Positions 34,263 to 43,304 are shown, counted from the first letter of the stretch. The stretch: 64,000 nucleotides of DNA from BOG-1184 sp049514575 (GCA_049514575.1 JBEKUX010000006.1:1-64000), one strand, 5' to 3'. Notes: a model not told the origin generated them from the sequence alone. A program made the numbers and translations.

Positions 34263-35309
34263 TCAAAAAAGAACCCTGTTCAAGGAAGAATAAGCGGGGG
34301 TTATCCCGTACCGCACCAGCTCATCGAGGTAACGATTGATTTTTTCATTCGTGATATTTCCTCTTCCGAGCGACGGCGGAAGCTCCGGGTTGAACGCTAA
34401 AAGCATCCCCTCGGTCATGCAGCCGTACAGATGGTCGGGCGCGGCCAGGCCGATGTCGAAGCCGGGGTCAATTTGGCAGGGGAGTTTTGCGATGCCGCCG
34501 TGGTACAGGAATATATCTGACCGTAATTCGCCGCTGACATCGACATTGAGCGGCGCGGACGCATCGCACACGATGGCGCCCGGATTGAAATCCTCCTGAC
34601 TGAATAGTGGCCGGTAGGCGCTGGTGACAAACACCGCGATGCCGGCCTTTTTGATGGCGGCCGCATTATCAACGGTTATTTCGATTTCAGCGGCAAGCTC
34701 GTCCCGGTGGCCGGCGACGATCTGTTCGAGGAACGCGGCGTTGCGCGCCGTGAGAACGAGTTTTTTCGCTTTACGGCCGAGCCAGAACGTTACGCCCGAC
34801 CCGATATCGCCGGACGCGCCGATGACGGCCACGCACTCTTCGGCGATGGAACGGCCGGACCGGGCCAGAAGCTCTTCGATCGAACGCACGATGATCGCTG
34901 CGGTGGTGGTATTGCCGGAGGTAAGGATAATGCCGTATTTGCGGCACAAGGTCTCCTCTTTTCCCTGGAGCACGATGGAGGTAAACGCCCCGAGCGCGGC
35001 CACACTGCAACCCTCTGATGCGGCGATGGCAATGGCGGCCTCAACTTTGCTGATGACCGTTTTCAGGCTGATGTCACGCATCTCCGGAAGAAACGGCACC
35101 ATGACAAGGATGCCGTCCGCGAAATTTTTCCCGTCAAATGAAACGCCATTCCATGAAACGGCCTTGTACGCCGGTGTCCATTCGAAGAGCTTGAGTAAAA
35201 GCTCGTCTCGGAATGTCTTGCCGGGTTTGAGATAATTGATATAGGCGCGGAACAGAGGGAGGTCCGCCGGATGGCCGATGAGGGCGAATCTGGGACGCGA
35301 GGTGCTCAT
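34263..35309 (-). CDS. Acyl-ACP reductase-like protein (AAR family)
   Basis: A 348-residue Rossmann protein that resembles the cyanobacterial long-chain acyl-ACP reductase. Shared features are LIGHPADL at the start, ALGAFTSIVL (cyanobacteria: LGGFSSIVF), LTSGNTTTAAI (TTGNTHTAYV), the NADPH motif VAVIGASGDIGSGV at residues 160-173, and Cys297 in DHLYGCMTEGMLLAF, the position of the AAR thioester Cys. It would reduce an acyl thioester on ACP to an aldehyde. It lies 50 bases downstream of the SRPBCC-PilZ gene and upstream of the ACP. The match is from memory of the family, so substrate length is unknown. Confidence 0.75.
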   Translation of the reverse strand: MSTSRPRFALIGHPADLPLFRAYINYLKPGKTFRDELLLKLFEWTPAYKAVSWNGVSFDGKNFADGILVMVPFLPEMRDISLKTVISKVEAAIAIAASEGCSVAALGAFTSIVLQGKEETLCRKYGIILTSGNTTTAAIIVRSIEELLARSGRSIAEECVAVIGASGDIGSGVTFWLGRKAKKLVLTARNAAFLEQIVAGHRDELAAEIEITVDNAAAIKKAGIAVFVTSAYRPLFSQEDFNPGAIVCDASAPLNVDVSGELRSDIFLYHGGIAKLPCQIDPGFDIGLAAPDHLYGCMTEGMLLAFNPELPPSLGRGNITNEKINRYLDELVRYGITPAYSSLNRVLF

Positions 35310-35359
35310 ACTATGCGGGAGAGCGGAAGGGAGGCGGCTGGAACCGTGCGCCGGCTCTT

Positions 35360-36115
35360 TTACGCTGCACGTCTTTGCGACTCGGCGGCAAGGCTCGACG
35401 TCAGCTGGTTGAGGAGCGCGTCGTCAAGCGCTTCCCTGAAAACGAAACGGCACCGGTCTGCGGTTTCGTCGGCGTATACGGTAGCGACCTCCACGGGCGC
35501 GCAGGCGATATCCAGGGCGCCGGCGCTGTTTATGCCGGGGACGAAACGGGTCATCATGCCTCCTGCCGATATGTTCAGAACGGACAATAGCAAAGAGGTC
35601 CCTTTAAACGAGCAGGTACACGGCTGTCCGATGACGTACCGCGGATATTTCCTTTCGTCAATAACGGCTCCGCAGAGCTCTTTTCTGACCGCGGCCATCA
35701 TTTTGTCGATGTTGGTTTTCATCTTTTCCTTGAGGATGTGTCCCAGCACCTCTTCGATGACCGGAATGCCCAGATTATACTGGATTTCAAAATGGACGGC
35801 GATGCCGTCATCGCCGTTGTCGCTGATACGCCAGCGGCCGTTGATGTTGTCGAAATCGCCTTCGATCGACTTGAAAACGATTTCATAATCGCGTTTGTTG
35901 AAGGAGTCTTTTTCGACCCAGTACAGCGGCGCTTCTTCGACCGTAATGTACCATTTCGAGACGCCCTCCTCGCCCGAGCGTTCGGTGATTTCGACCTTGT
36001 CGATGTTGTCCATGATCGCGGGATACCGTGTGTAGTCGCTGATGATGTCCCAGGCTTTTTCCTTGCGGACACAGCCGTGAAGCACCGCTTCCGTGGTGAC
36101 TGTTTCAAAGGCCAT
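35360..36115 (-). CDS. SRPBCC (START/cyclase-like) domain fused to a PilZ domain
   Basis: The start at 36115 (MAFETVTTEA) has GGAGG 6 bases upstream; the longer frame to 36202 lacks one. Residues 1-145 form an SRPBCC fold of the Coq10/polyketide cyclase type (AWDIISDYTRYPAIMDNIDKVEI, GRWRISDNGDDGIAVHFEIQYNLGIP). Residues 150-250 form a PilZ domain with RKYPR (155-159, the RxxxR motif) and NISAGG (181-186, the [D/N]xSxxG motif), the two c-di-GMP contact sites. A hydrophobic-ligand pocket joined to a c-di-GMP sensor is unusual. It sits between a REC-histidine kinase and the acyl reductase gene. Confidence 0.85.
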   Translation of the reverse strand: MAFETVTTEAVLHGCVRKEKAWDIISDYTRYPAIMDNIDKVEITERSGEEGVSKWYITVEEAPLYWVEKDSFNKRDYEIVFKSIEGDFDNINGRWRISDNGDDGIAVHFEIQYNLGIPVIEEVLGHILKEKMKTNIDKMMAAVRKELCGAVIDERKYPRYVIGQPCTCSFKGTSLLLSVLNISAGGMMTRFVPGINSAGALDIACAPVEVATVYADETADRCRFVFREALDDALLNQLTSSLAAESQRRAA

Positions 36116-36280
36116 ACGCACCTCCAATGTGAAAGAAACGAATTGAAGGCAATATACTAAATTGTCACGGTTCGGAAGATAATTTTTCCAAAGAAACCAC
36201 AATATGGTGGGGTTGATTGCGTGCTATCCCCCAATATATAGTGTCTGTCCGGACCGCCCTCCGGCAGGGGAGCAGGCCGG

Positions 36281-37387
36281 TCAGACGCTGAAATCCCTGA
36301 CCGTGAAATGGAACGTCGTTGAAGGAACCGCCTTGTCGCAGGTGATCCAGATGCGGCCTTCCATGGCCTCGACCGCCATTTTACTGAAGGTAAGACCGAG
36401 CCCGTAATTCTGGAAGCCACTCTGGCCGGATGAAAGCTGGACGCTGGAAAATTTATTGAAAATCGCCTCGCGTGCCGACTCTTCGATGAATGACCCTGTA
36501 TTGGTCACGCTTACTTGGACATGGTCGTCTTCCGCTTCGGAAATCTCGATCTGTATAGCCGATTTTTCTGCGGCGTAACGCAGAGCGTTGCTCGCTATAT
36601 TGACCAGCACGCGGTTGAAGAGGTCTTTGTCCGTAGTAATGCGGATGTCCTTATCAGTAAAGTAGCGTAGTGAAAACTGAGAGTGGCCTGCACCGGCAGC
36701 CGGACTTTCGAGGAGTGCTATGGCGTTCGCCGCCTCCTTCTGGAGGATAAAGGGTTCGCGCCGCGCCTGAAGCGTGTTGGTTTCGAATTTAGAGACCGCT
36801 ACGATGTTATTGATCATCATGAGTATCTGATTGATTGCACGGTCCGCGAGGTGGAACACGTTTTTCAGCTTGTCGGTGAGGTCGGCCGGCGGGAGCGACA
36901 AGCGCAAAAAATCCATGGCAGTCATGATTCCCTGCAACGGGTTTTTAAGATCGTGAAAAAGGATGCCGAGATAAAGGTCATTGAGCTGCATGGCCTTTTT
37001 GCGTTCGAGCGCGCCTGGAACCTTGTTCTGGAAAGCTTTTTCATCGAACGGCTTGGTCATGTAGTCGTAGGCGCCGCGCCGCATGCATTCGACCCCGACT
37101 TCGAGTTTGTCCTCAGAGGTGAACATGATGACCTGTACATATTTGTTTTTTTCTTTGATAATGGGCAGGAGATCGATGCCTGAGAGGTCCAACCCGAGAT
37201 TGATGTCAAGCAGCACGATATCGATATCCTGGTTCCTGCCGAGGAACTCCCGGACTTTCGTCGGGTCCTGCACGAAATCGGCTTTATAGCCCAGATACTC
37301 GAGGAGTTCAGTAATGCTCCTGCAGATCTGGTATTCGTCTTCGACGAGCAGTACGCGGATTTTAGCGGGCGCGGCAATTGCGTTCAC
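36281..37387 (-). CDS. Response regulator-histidine kinase hybrid (REC-HisKA-HATPase)
   Basis: A soluble 368-residue protein. The receiver domain (10-120) has phospho-acceptor Asp61 in DIVLLDINLG and the switch Lys in YMTKPFDE. HisKA follows with His145 in LFHDLKNPLQGI, then a HATPase domain (NRVLVNIASNALRYAAEKS, NYGLGLTFSKMAVEA). No membrane segments are present, so it takes input through its receiver. It is the first gene of the minus-strand set that includes the SRPBCC-PilZ, reductase, ACP and ligase genes, after a 165-base gap that may contain its own stop or promoter. Confidence 0.9.
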   Translation of the reverse strand: MNAIAAPAKIRVLLVEDEYQICRSITELLEYLGYKADFVQDPTKVREFLGRNQDIDIVLLDINLGLDLSGIDLLPIIKEKNKYVQVIMFTSEDKLEVGVECMRRGAYDYMTKPFDEKAFQNKVPGALERKKAMQLNDLYLGILFHDLKNPLQGIMTAMDFLRLSLPPADLTDKLKNVFHLADRAINQILMMINNIVAVSKFETNTLQARREPFILQKEAANAIALLESPAAGAGHSQFSLRYFTDKDIRITTDKDLFNRVLVNIASNALRYAAEKSAIQIEISEAEDDHVQVSVTNTGSFIEESAREAIFNKFSSVQLSSGQSGFQNYGLGLTFSKMAVEAMEGRIWITCDKAVPSTTFHFTVRDFSV

Positions 37388-37465
37388 GGTACTCCTTCTG
37401 TTCAGTGACAGGCGTTATCCGTAAGAGTTACATGATACCACTATGTATTTTTACTGGCAAGAAGT

Positions 37466-38701
37466 ATGACAAATCTCCACCTGTACACTGTCCGTCAGAA
37501 GTTCGGCGGGGAAGCCTGCGGCGATATTGAAGGAACAGTCGCACGGGAGTTTCGCCGGAGCGGATTGCAGCTGCGGCCCGGGAGCAGGATCGCACTGGCA
37601 GTGGGAAGCCGTGGCATTGCAAATATTGACCGCATCGTACGTGCGGCTGCGGCATGCATACGCGAGGCCGGCGGGGTCCCGTTCGTCGTGCCTGCCATGG
37701 GAAGCCACGGCGGCGCAACCGCCGAAGGTCAGGCCCGCATCCTTGCCGGTTACGGCATCAGCGAAGAAACGGTCGGCGTTCCGGTAGTGTCGTCTATGGA
37801 GGTGGTAGACCTTGCGTCCGGTGGTCTTGACAACAAGGTGTTTATGGACCGGGCCGCGTACGAAGCCTGCGGCATAGTGCTCATTAACCGCATCAAGCCG
37901 CATACAGATTTTCACGGCGATTACGAAAGCGGCCTCGTGAAAATGGCCGTGATCGGGCTCGGCAAGCACGCGGCCGCCTCGGAGCTGCACTCCTTCGGGG
38001 CCAACGGTCTGCGCGAGCGTATTCCTGCGACATTCAAGAAAATCATGGAAACGGGAAAAATTCTGCTCGGCCTTGCCGTGGTGGAGAACGCCCGCGATGA
38101 AACAGGCCTCATCGAGGCGGTGCCTGGAAAGCAGATCTTCGAACGGGAACCGGCGCTCCTCGATCTGGCGCGCAGAAACATGCCCAGCCTGCCGGTGGAG
38201 GACATCGACGTGCTGATCGTTGACAGAATGGGGAAGGAAATAAGCGGCGTCGGTATGGACCCCAACATCATCGGCCGCATCAGGATCAGAGGCCAAAAGG
38301 AGCCTGCTTCGCCGCGCATCGCGATGATCGCCGTGTCCGGTCTCACGCTCCACTCCTACGGCAACGCGATCGGCATCGGGCTTGCCGATGTGATTACCCG
38401 AAGGCTTTTTGATGCTATCGACTTCACTGCGATGTACGTAAACGCGAGGACGAGCCGTTTTTTGGAGCGGGTAAAGGTGCCGTTTATCGCGGGAAATGAT
38501 ACGGATGCTGTTGCCGTTGCGCTTAATGCGTGCGGAAGTAAAACTCAAGGCGCCGAACGCGTCGTCCGCATCCGCGACACGTTGCATCTTGCCGAAGTGC
38601 AGGTTTCCAAAGCCGTTTTTGATGAGATAAAGAACAATGTTGAGCTTGTCAAGGGGGCTGAAAATATTTATGATGAAAAAGGAAATCTAATGGAATTTTA
38701 A
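37466..38701 (+). CDS. LarA-like (lactate racemase N-domain) family protein
   Basis: A 411-residue protein of the lactate-racemase-domain/DUF2088 group. Typical sequences are RIALAVGSRGIANIDRIV, FVVPAMGSHGGATAEGQ, INRIKPHTDFHGDYESGLVKMAVIGLGKH, and a second half with IDVLIVDRMGKEISG. LarA uses a nickel-pincer cofactor; whether this divergent member does is unknown, and the cofactor genes larB, larC and larE are not seen. The next gene is a DUF1537 sugar-acid kinase, so an isomerase or epimerase role on a hydroxy acid substrate is a reasonable guess. The start has no strong ribosome site (ATG 37466). Confidence 0.8.
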   Translation: MTNLHLYTVRQKFGGEACGDIEGTVAREFRRSGLQLRPGSRIALAVGSRGIANIDRIVRAAAACIREAGGVPFVVPAMGSHGGATAEGQARILAGYGISEETVGVPVVSSMEVVDLASGGLDNKVFMDRAAYEACGIVLINRIKPHTDFHGDYESGLVKMAVIGLGKHAAASELHSFGANGLRERIPATFKKIMETGKILLGLAVVENARDETGLIEAVPGKQIFEREPALLDLARRNMPSLPVEDIDVLIVDRMGKEISGVGMDPNIIGRIRIRGQKEPASPRIAMIAVSGLTLHSYGNAIGIGLADVITRRLFDAIDFTAMYVNARTSRFLERVKVPFIAGNDTDAVAVALNACGSKTQGAERVVRIRDTLHLAEVQVSKAVFDEIKNNVELVKGAENIYDEKGNLMEF

Positions 38702-38707
38702 TTTTTT

Positions 38708-38960
38708 TTTGGGTGGCTGAGCCGCGTCACCCCCGTGCACCGATTTTGCCAAGCATGGATCTTCAGTTTGGGGTGACGCCCGAGACTTTATCTCGTTTAA
38801 TCAGTCAATTGCCAATACCAATGCAGTAAACTGTAATCGGTTATTAAAAAATATTCTACCCCGAAGCAGAGCTTCAGTGTAACTAAAAATGTAACTCACC
38901 CCTTGATCCCCTCTCTTGCAAGAGAGGGGAAACCCGAAGGGAGAGGTGAGTTATTATCGA
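38708..38960. repeat. Repeat-rich gap: family 3 copy and a CCCCTCTC palindrome
   Basis: 38708-38795 matches 20706 and 50237: GGCTGAGCCGCGTCACCCCCG, GATTTTGCCAAGCATGGATC, then GGGGTGACGCC, whose GTCACCCC/GGGGTGAC ends form a stem. 38892-38951 is another palindrome with outer AACTCACC/GGTGAGTT and a perfect 22-base core at 38907-38928. Small hairpins GAAGCAGAGCTTC and CGAAGCAGAACTTCG flank it. Nothing coding was seen between the LarA-like and kinase genes. Confidence 0.7.
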
Positions 38961-39020
38961 AGCAGAACTTCGAGGAATTTGAAACAAAGAGATTAAAAAC
39001 CCCATAGTTACTTTTAAAAA

Positions 39021-40283
39021 ATGGCCATTGAAATACTCATTATAGCCGACGACCTCACGGGTGCGGCGGACACGGCGGTGCAGTTTTCCAAACAGGGGAT
39101 CCGGGCCGCACTTTTTCCGGCCCCGGAGATTGATATCGACCGCCTTGATCCGGCAATCAAAGTGGTCGCGGTCGATACCGAGTCCCGCCATTGTCCTCAG
39201 GACGAAGCATATCACCGGGTGAAAGCAGTAGCAGAAAAAGCTCGCGCGCGAGGTTGCCGCAGGTTCTATAAAAAAATCGATTCCACGTTCCGCGGCAATG
39301 TCGGCGCAGAGCTTGAATCGCTCATGGCGGCATCAGGTGCGCCCCGGCTCGCGCTGGTACCGGCGTATCCGGCCGCAGGCAGGACCACCGGAGACGGATA
39401 TCAGTATGTCAATGGCATGCCGCTGAACGAAAGCGTTTTTGCGCGCGATCCGCGGGAGCCCGTGAGCGAAAGTTACATCCCTGCAATTCTCGGCAGGCAG
39501 ACGTCGCTTCCGATACACCGGATCGGAGTGGCATCCGTCCGTGCCGGCAAAGCAATGACGGATTTGCAGAGCGGCATTTTTCTGTTCGATGCGATAACCG
39601 ACGATGATCTTTGCGCCATTGCAAAGAATCTCGACAAAAGCGGTGATCTGGACGTCGTTGCGGGTGCGGCAGGTTTCGCTGAAACTCTGGCCGGTCTTTA
39701 CAGACAGAAAATACCCGGCGCGCTTTTGCCCCGGCCGGCGCTCCACTATGCGGAACGGTTGCTGATAGTAAATGGCAGCCTGAACGACGTTTCGCTCGGT
39801 CAGGTTGCCGATGCAAAAAAAGAAGGAGTGCGCTGTTTTCTTTTACCAAAGGATATGTTACCGGGCGATGGGGGGGGCGGAACCGGAAAACGGCGGATAT
39901 CGGCGGACGCGGTGGTTCAATGCCTGAACAATGACCGCTGCGCAATGGTAACGACCGCTGAAAGTTTACAAGACACTATAGCGCCCACCCGGTATGCCGA
40001 CCTCATCGGCGGCATCGTTTCGTCAATTGTCGCTCAAATACCTGCCGTGAACGTGGCGGTATTCGGCGGGGATACTGCCGCCGCCGTCTGCAGGAAACTC
40101 GGCTGTAATGTAGTATATCCCTGCGATGAAATCATGCCCGGACTTACGGTCTGTTTGACAAGAGGTAATGTCGGCGCTGATGTGCAAAACGCGCTTATCC
40201 TGAAATCCGGCGGTTTCGGGTCCGGAGATGTTATCAATAAAATCAAGAAATATTTAAAGATTCGAGGTGAATTTACAAAATAA
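39021..40283 (+). CDS. Four-carbon acid sugar kinase family protein (DUF1537)
   Basis: A 420-residue kinase of the OtnK/DtnK type that phosphorylates four-carbon sugar acids such as threonate or erythronate. The N-terminal IIADDLTGAADTAVQFSKQG and FYKKIDSTFRGNVGAELESLM hold the substrate site; the C-terminal nucleotide part has VFGGDTAAAVCRKLG and MPGLTVCLTRGN.VGADVQNALILKSGGFGSGDV. It follows the LarA-like gene in the same direction after a 319-base repeat gap. Decarboxylating partners such as PdxA2 or OtnC are absent from the window. Confidence 0.88.
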   Translation: MAIEILIIADDLTGAADTAVQFSKQGIRAALFPAPEIDIDRLDPAIKVVAVDTESRHCPQDEAYHRVKAVAEKARARGCRRFYKKIDSTFRGNVGAELESLMAASGAPRLALVPAYPAAGRTTGDGYQYVNGMPLNESVFARDPREPVSESYIPAILGRQTSLPIHRIGVASVRAGKAMTDLQSGIFLFDAITDDDLCAIAKNLDKSGDLDVVAGAAGFAETLAGLYRQKIPGALLPRPALHYAERLLIVNGSLNDVSLGQVADAKKEGVRCFLLPKDMLPGDGGGGTGKRRISADAVVQCLNNDRCAMVTTAESLQDTIAPTRYADLIGGIVSSIVAQIPAVNVAVFGGDTAAAVCRKLGCNVVYPCDEIMPGLTVCLTRGNVGADVQNALILKSGGFGSGDVINKIKKYLKIRGEFTK

Positions 40284-40537
40284 TAATATTTCTTTTGCTA
40301 AAGGTTTTCGATAGGGTATGGGGTGGGCACCATTGTTGCAAAACCGAACTCCAGTTGACCCCTACCCTCAAGTTGCAGTGGAATTGAAATACAAACAACC
40401 GAAAAAAACAGAATTATAGACAATCTTTTGAATTTGACGATGCTTGAGGGTGCGGGTAAAGGGTGCTCAAAGCTGCACAGGCGGTGCCCACCCGCCACCC
40501 CGTAAAGTGACTTTAGCAAAAGAAAAGGTATTATTAG
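40284..40537. repeat. MITE-like palindromic element, family 1, copy 4 (full)
   Basis: TTTTGCTAAAGG at about 40296 and CTTTAGCAAAAG at about 40511 are the ends, flanked by TAATAATATTTC and GGTATTATTAG. Inside are GGGGTGGGCACCATTGTTGC and GCGGTGCCCACCCGCC, CCTACCCTCAAG and CTTGAGGGTGCGGG. The centre carries CAGTGGAATTGAAAT, shared with copy 3. It fills the gap before malQ. Confidence 0.85.
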
Positions 40538-40550
40538 TATTTTACAGCTT

Positions 40551-42053
40551 ATGAAAAGAGCATCGGGAATATTCCTTCATCCGACCTCGCTCCCGTCGCG
40601 GTTCGGCGTCGGCGACTTCGGCGAAAACGCTTACCGCTGGATCGACTGCCTTGCCGGGAACGGACAGCGCTACTGGCAGATCTGTCCGCTCGGACCGACC
40701 GGGTATGGCGATTCTCCCTATCAATGTCTGTGTTCGTTTGCCGGGAACCGGCTGCTCATATCGCCGTCGCGGCTCCTTGATCTCGGACTGCTGACCCGTG
40801 AGGAACTCGGCGCTTTTCCCGCGCTTCCGGACGCAGCGGTCGACTATGGGAAGGTCATCGCTGAAAAAGACAGTATCTTCGAAAAAGCGTATAACCGCTT
40901 CAACGATACGGAAGCGTTCGTTGCGTTCTGCGAACGTGAACGTTACTGGCTCGATGATTTCGCCCTGTTCCAGGTGATCAAGGAGAAACATGGCGGCAGG
41001 TCGTGGGCGGAGTGGGAAGCGCCTTATAAGCTCCGGTTTCCCGCAGCGCTCGATGAACTGCGGTCGGAAGAGCGGCGGGCGGTCCGCTATCAGAAATTCC
41101 TTCAATTCGTGTTTCATACCCAGTGGAACGGACTCAGGGTTTACGCAAAAAGCAAGGGAGTGAGCATCATCGGCGACATGCCGATTTACGTCGCGTACGA
41201 CAGTTCGGACACTTGGGGATCTCCGGAGCTTTTTGAACTTGACGAAAAAGGAAATCCGTTGCGGGTGGCGGGCGTGCCGCCCGATTATTTCAGCGCCACG
41301 GGCCAGCTCTGGGGCAATCCGCTGTATCAGTGGGGAAACATGCGGCAGGACGGCTACGCATGGTGGATCAAACGCATCAGGAAGATGCTGGAGCTTGTCG
41401 ATTACCTCAGGCTCGATCATTTCCGGGGCTTTGATTCCTACTGGGCGATTCCCGCGGGCAGCGCCACCGCGGTCAACGGCACCTGGGAGCCGGGGCCCGG
41501 CGAGGAGTTCTTTGCGGCGGTCCGGCACGCGCTCGGCGCGGTGCCGCTCATTGCCGAGGATTTGGGCGAGATCACCCGCGGCGTGGAACATCTCCGACGG
41601 AAAGTCGGAGTTCCAGGGATGAAAGTTCTGCAGTTCGCGTTTGACGGCGATCCGGGAAACCCTTATTTGCCGTGCAATGTCAATGCCGACAGCGTCATGT
41701 ATACGGGGACCCACGACAACAACACCTCATGCGGTTGGTACGCAGGCCTCAGCCGGGAAGAACGCCGTTACGTCGCCCGCTATCTCGGGTGCACCGAAAG
41801 GACCTTTATCGACCGGTTCCTGCGCTGCGCCTATATGTCCCCGTCGCTGCTCTGCATCATCCCTGCCCAGGACCTCCTTGGTCTTGATGCAGGCAACCGC
41901 ATGAACACACCGGGAACCGAAAGCGGCAACTGGCAATGGCGCATGCTGCCTGAACATCTGCACCCGGAACATTTCGCGGTCGCCGGGGAGTTCACCGAAG
42001 TTTACGGAAGGGATACCGGCGGCGCGTCTTCCGCATACGCGCCTGCCGTATAA
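40551..42053 (+). CDS. malQ: 4-alpha-glucanotransferase
   Basis: MalQ (GH77) transfers alpha-1,4-glucan segments in maltodextrin and glycogen metabolism. The 500-residue length is typical. MKRASGIFLHPTSLPSRFGVGDFGENAYRWIDCLAGNGQRYWQI and GPTGYGDSPYQ mark the N-terminus; the catalytic regions are DYLRLDHFRGFDSYWAIP (nucleophile Asp), PLIAEDLGEI (acid/base Glu) and MYTGTHDNNTSCGWY (third Asp). It is followed after 4 bases by an FAD oxidoreductase gene, so the two are likely cotranscribed although not obviously linked in function. Confidence 0.95.
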   Translation: MKRASGIFLHPTSLPSRFGVGDFGENAYRWIDCLAGNGQRYWQICPLGPTGYGDSPYQCLCSFAGNRLLISPSRLLDLGLLTREELGAFPALPDAAVDYGKVIAEKDSIFEKAYNRFNDTEAFVAFCERERYWLDDFALFQVIKEKHGGRSWAEWEAPYKLRFPAALDELRSEERRAVRYQKFLQFVFHTQWNGLRVYAKSKGVSIIGDMPIYVAYDSSDTWGSPELFELDEKGNPLRVAGVPPDYFSATGQLWGNPLYQWGNMRQDGYAWWIKRIRKMLELVDYLRLDHFRGFDSYWAIPAGSATAVNGTWEPGPGEEFFAAVRHALGAVPLIAEDLGEITRGVEHLRRKVGVPGMKVLQFAFDGDPGNPYLPCNVNADSVMYTGTHDNNTSCGWYAGLSREERRYVARYLGCTERTFIDRFLRCAYMSPSLLCIIPAQDLLGLDAGNRMNTPGTESGNWQWRMLPEHLHPEHFAVAGEFTEVYGRDTGGASSAYAPAV

Positions 42054-42057
42054 CAGT

Positions 42058-43167
42058 ATGGAAAAGACCGATATCGTCATTATAGGGGCCGGGGTCGTGG
42101 GGCTGGCGATCGCCGAGCGATTGTCTCTTGACAAGCATGATATCGTCGTGGTCGAGCGTCACGATTCGTTCGGCAGGGAAACGTCGTCCCGCAACAGCGA
42201 AGTGATCCATGCCGGTTTTTATTATCCTCCGGCCTCGCTCAAGACATCGCTCTGCATTGCAGGAAACCGGCTCATGTACGCGTTCTGCGGCGAGTGCGGC
42301 ATTTCGTACCGGCGTTGCGGAAAGCTTGTGGTTGCCCGGACTCCCGAAGAAGAAAAGAAAGTTATAAACCTGTTTGAACAGGGTTCTGCCGGCGGAGTCC
42401 CGGGACTTTCGCTTATCAATGCGGTGCGCATCGCAGAGCTCGAACCCGCGGTACAGGGTCGGACCGGAATCCTGAGCGCCACCACCGGTATCTTTGATAC
42501 GCACACATTCATGAAACGGCTGGAGCAGCGCGCATCGGCCCGCGGCGTTACCTTTGCCTACAACTGTGAAGTTGTCGCGGTCTCACGCAACAACGGAGGA
42601 TTCGAAGTATCGGTGAAAGATGTGGATGGTTCGGTCATGTCCCTCTGTTGCGGCGCAGCGATAAACGCCGCCGGGCTTTCCGCCGAAAAAATTGCCGTAC
42701 TGGCCGGCATCGATACGGAGAAAGCGGGATACCGTGTCCATTACTGCAAAGGGGAATATTTCAGCGTTTCGGGCCGGCACCGGGGAAAGCTTTCCCGCCT
42801 TGTTTATCCGGCGCCCACGCCGGTCAGTCTCGGGATCCACGGGGTGCTTGGTCTTGACGGCTCTCTCAGGCTCGGACCGAGCGCGTTCTATGTGGACGAG
42901 ATCAATTATGACGTTGACGCCTCGCACCGGCATGAGTTTTACCTGGCGGCGCGGACGCTGTTTCCGTTTATTGAGGAGGATGATCTGTCGCCCGATATGG
43001 CGGGCATCCGTCCCAAACTCCAGTTCGGCAATGAACCATTCCGCGATTTCGTGATCCGTGACGAGAGCGACAAGGGACTGCCCGGCTTCATCAATCTTAT
43101 TGGCATTGAATCTCCTGGCCTTACATCAGCCTTGGCAATTGCCGGGTACGTTGAGAAATTATTATAA
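42058..43167 (+). CDS. L-2-hydroxyglutarate oxidase-like FAD oxidoreductase
   Basis: A 369-residue member of the DAO/LhgO family. The dinucleotide-binding motif DIVIIGAGVVGLAIAERL is at residues 5-22, followed by ERHDSFGRETSSRNSEVIHAGFYYPPASLK, which is characteristic of the LhgO (YgaF) branch. GIFDTHTFMKRL, AINAAGLSAEKIA and the C-terminal LIGIESPGLTSALAIAGYV are also typical. It would oxidise L-2-hydroxyglutarate, often a metabolite-repair step feeding electrons to the respiratory chain. It lies 4 bases after malQ. Confidence 0.9.
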   Translation: MEKTDIVIIGAGVVGLAIAERLSLDKHDIVVVERHDSFGRETSSRNSEVIHAGFYYPPASLKTSLCIAGNRLMYAFCGECGISYRRCGKLVVARTPEEEKKVINLFEQGSAGGVPGLSLINAVRIAELEPAVQGRTGILSATTGIFDTHTFMKRLEQRASARGVTFAYNCEVVAVSRNNGGFEVSVKDVDGSVMSLCCGAAINAAGLSAEKIAVLAGIDTEKAGYRVHYCKGEYFSVSGRHRGKLSRLVYPAPTPVSLGIHGVLGLDGSLRLGPSAFYVDEINYDVDASHRHEFYLAARTLFPFIEEDDLSPDMAGIRPKLQFGNEPFRDFVIRDESDKGLPGFINLIGIESPGLTSALAIAGYVEKLL

Positions 43168-43304
43168 GTGTCTATAATTATGGTTTGATGAATAATTTAT
43201 CCATTATAAATATTGATTTTATTACAAAAATATGAGCGTTGCGGGAGTGTGCCGAAGACTCGGAGAGGCTGAGGCCAGGGGAGAGACATCTCCTCCCAAA
43301 AAAA

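Noticed and set aside
43255..43304. Hairpin GGGGAGAGACATCTCCTCCC as a terminator between convergent genes
   Set aside because: The run of A/T lies on the wrong side for either strand to give a U-tail after the stem.
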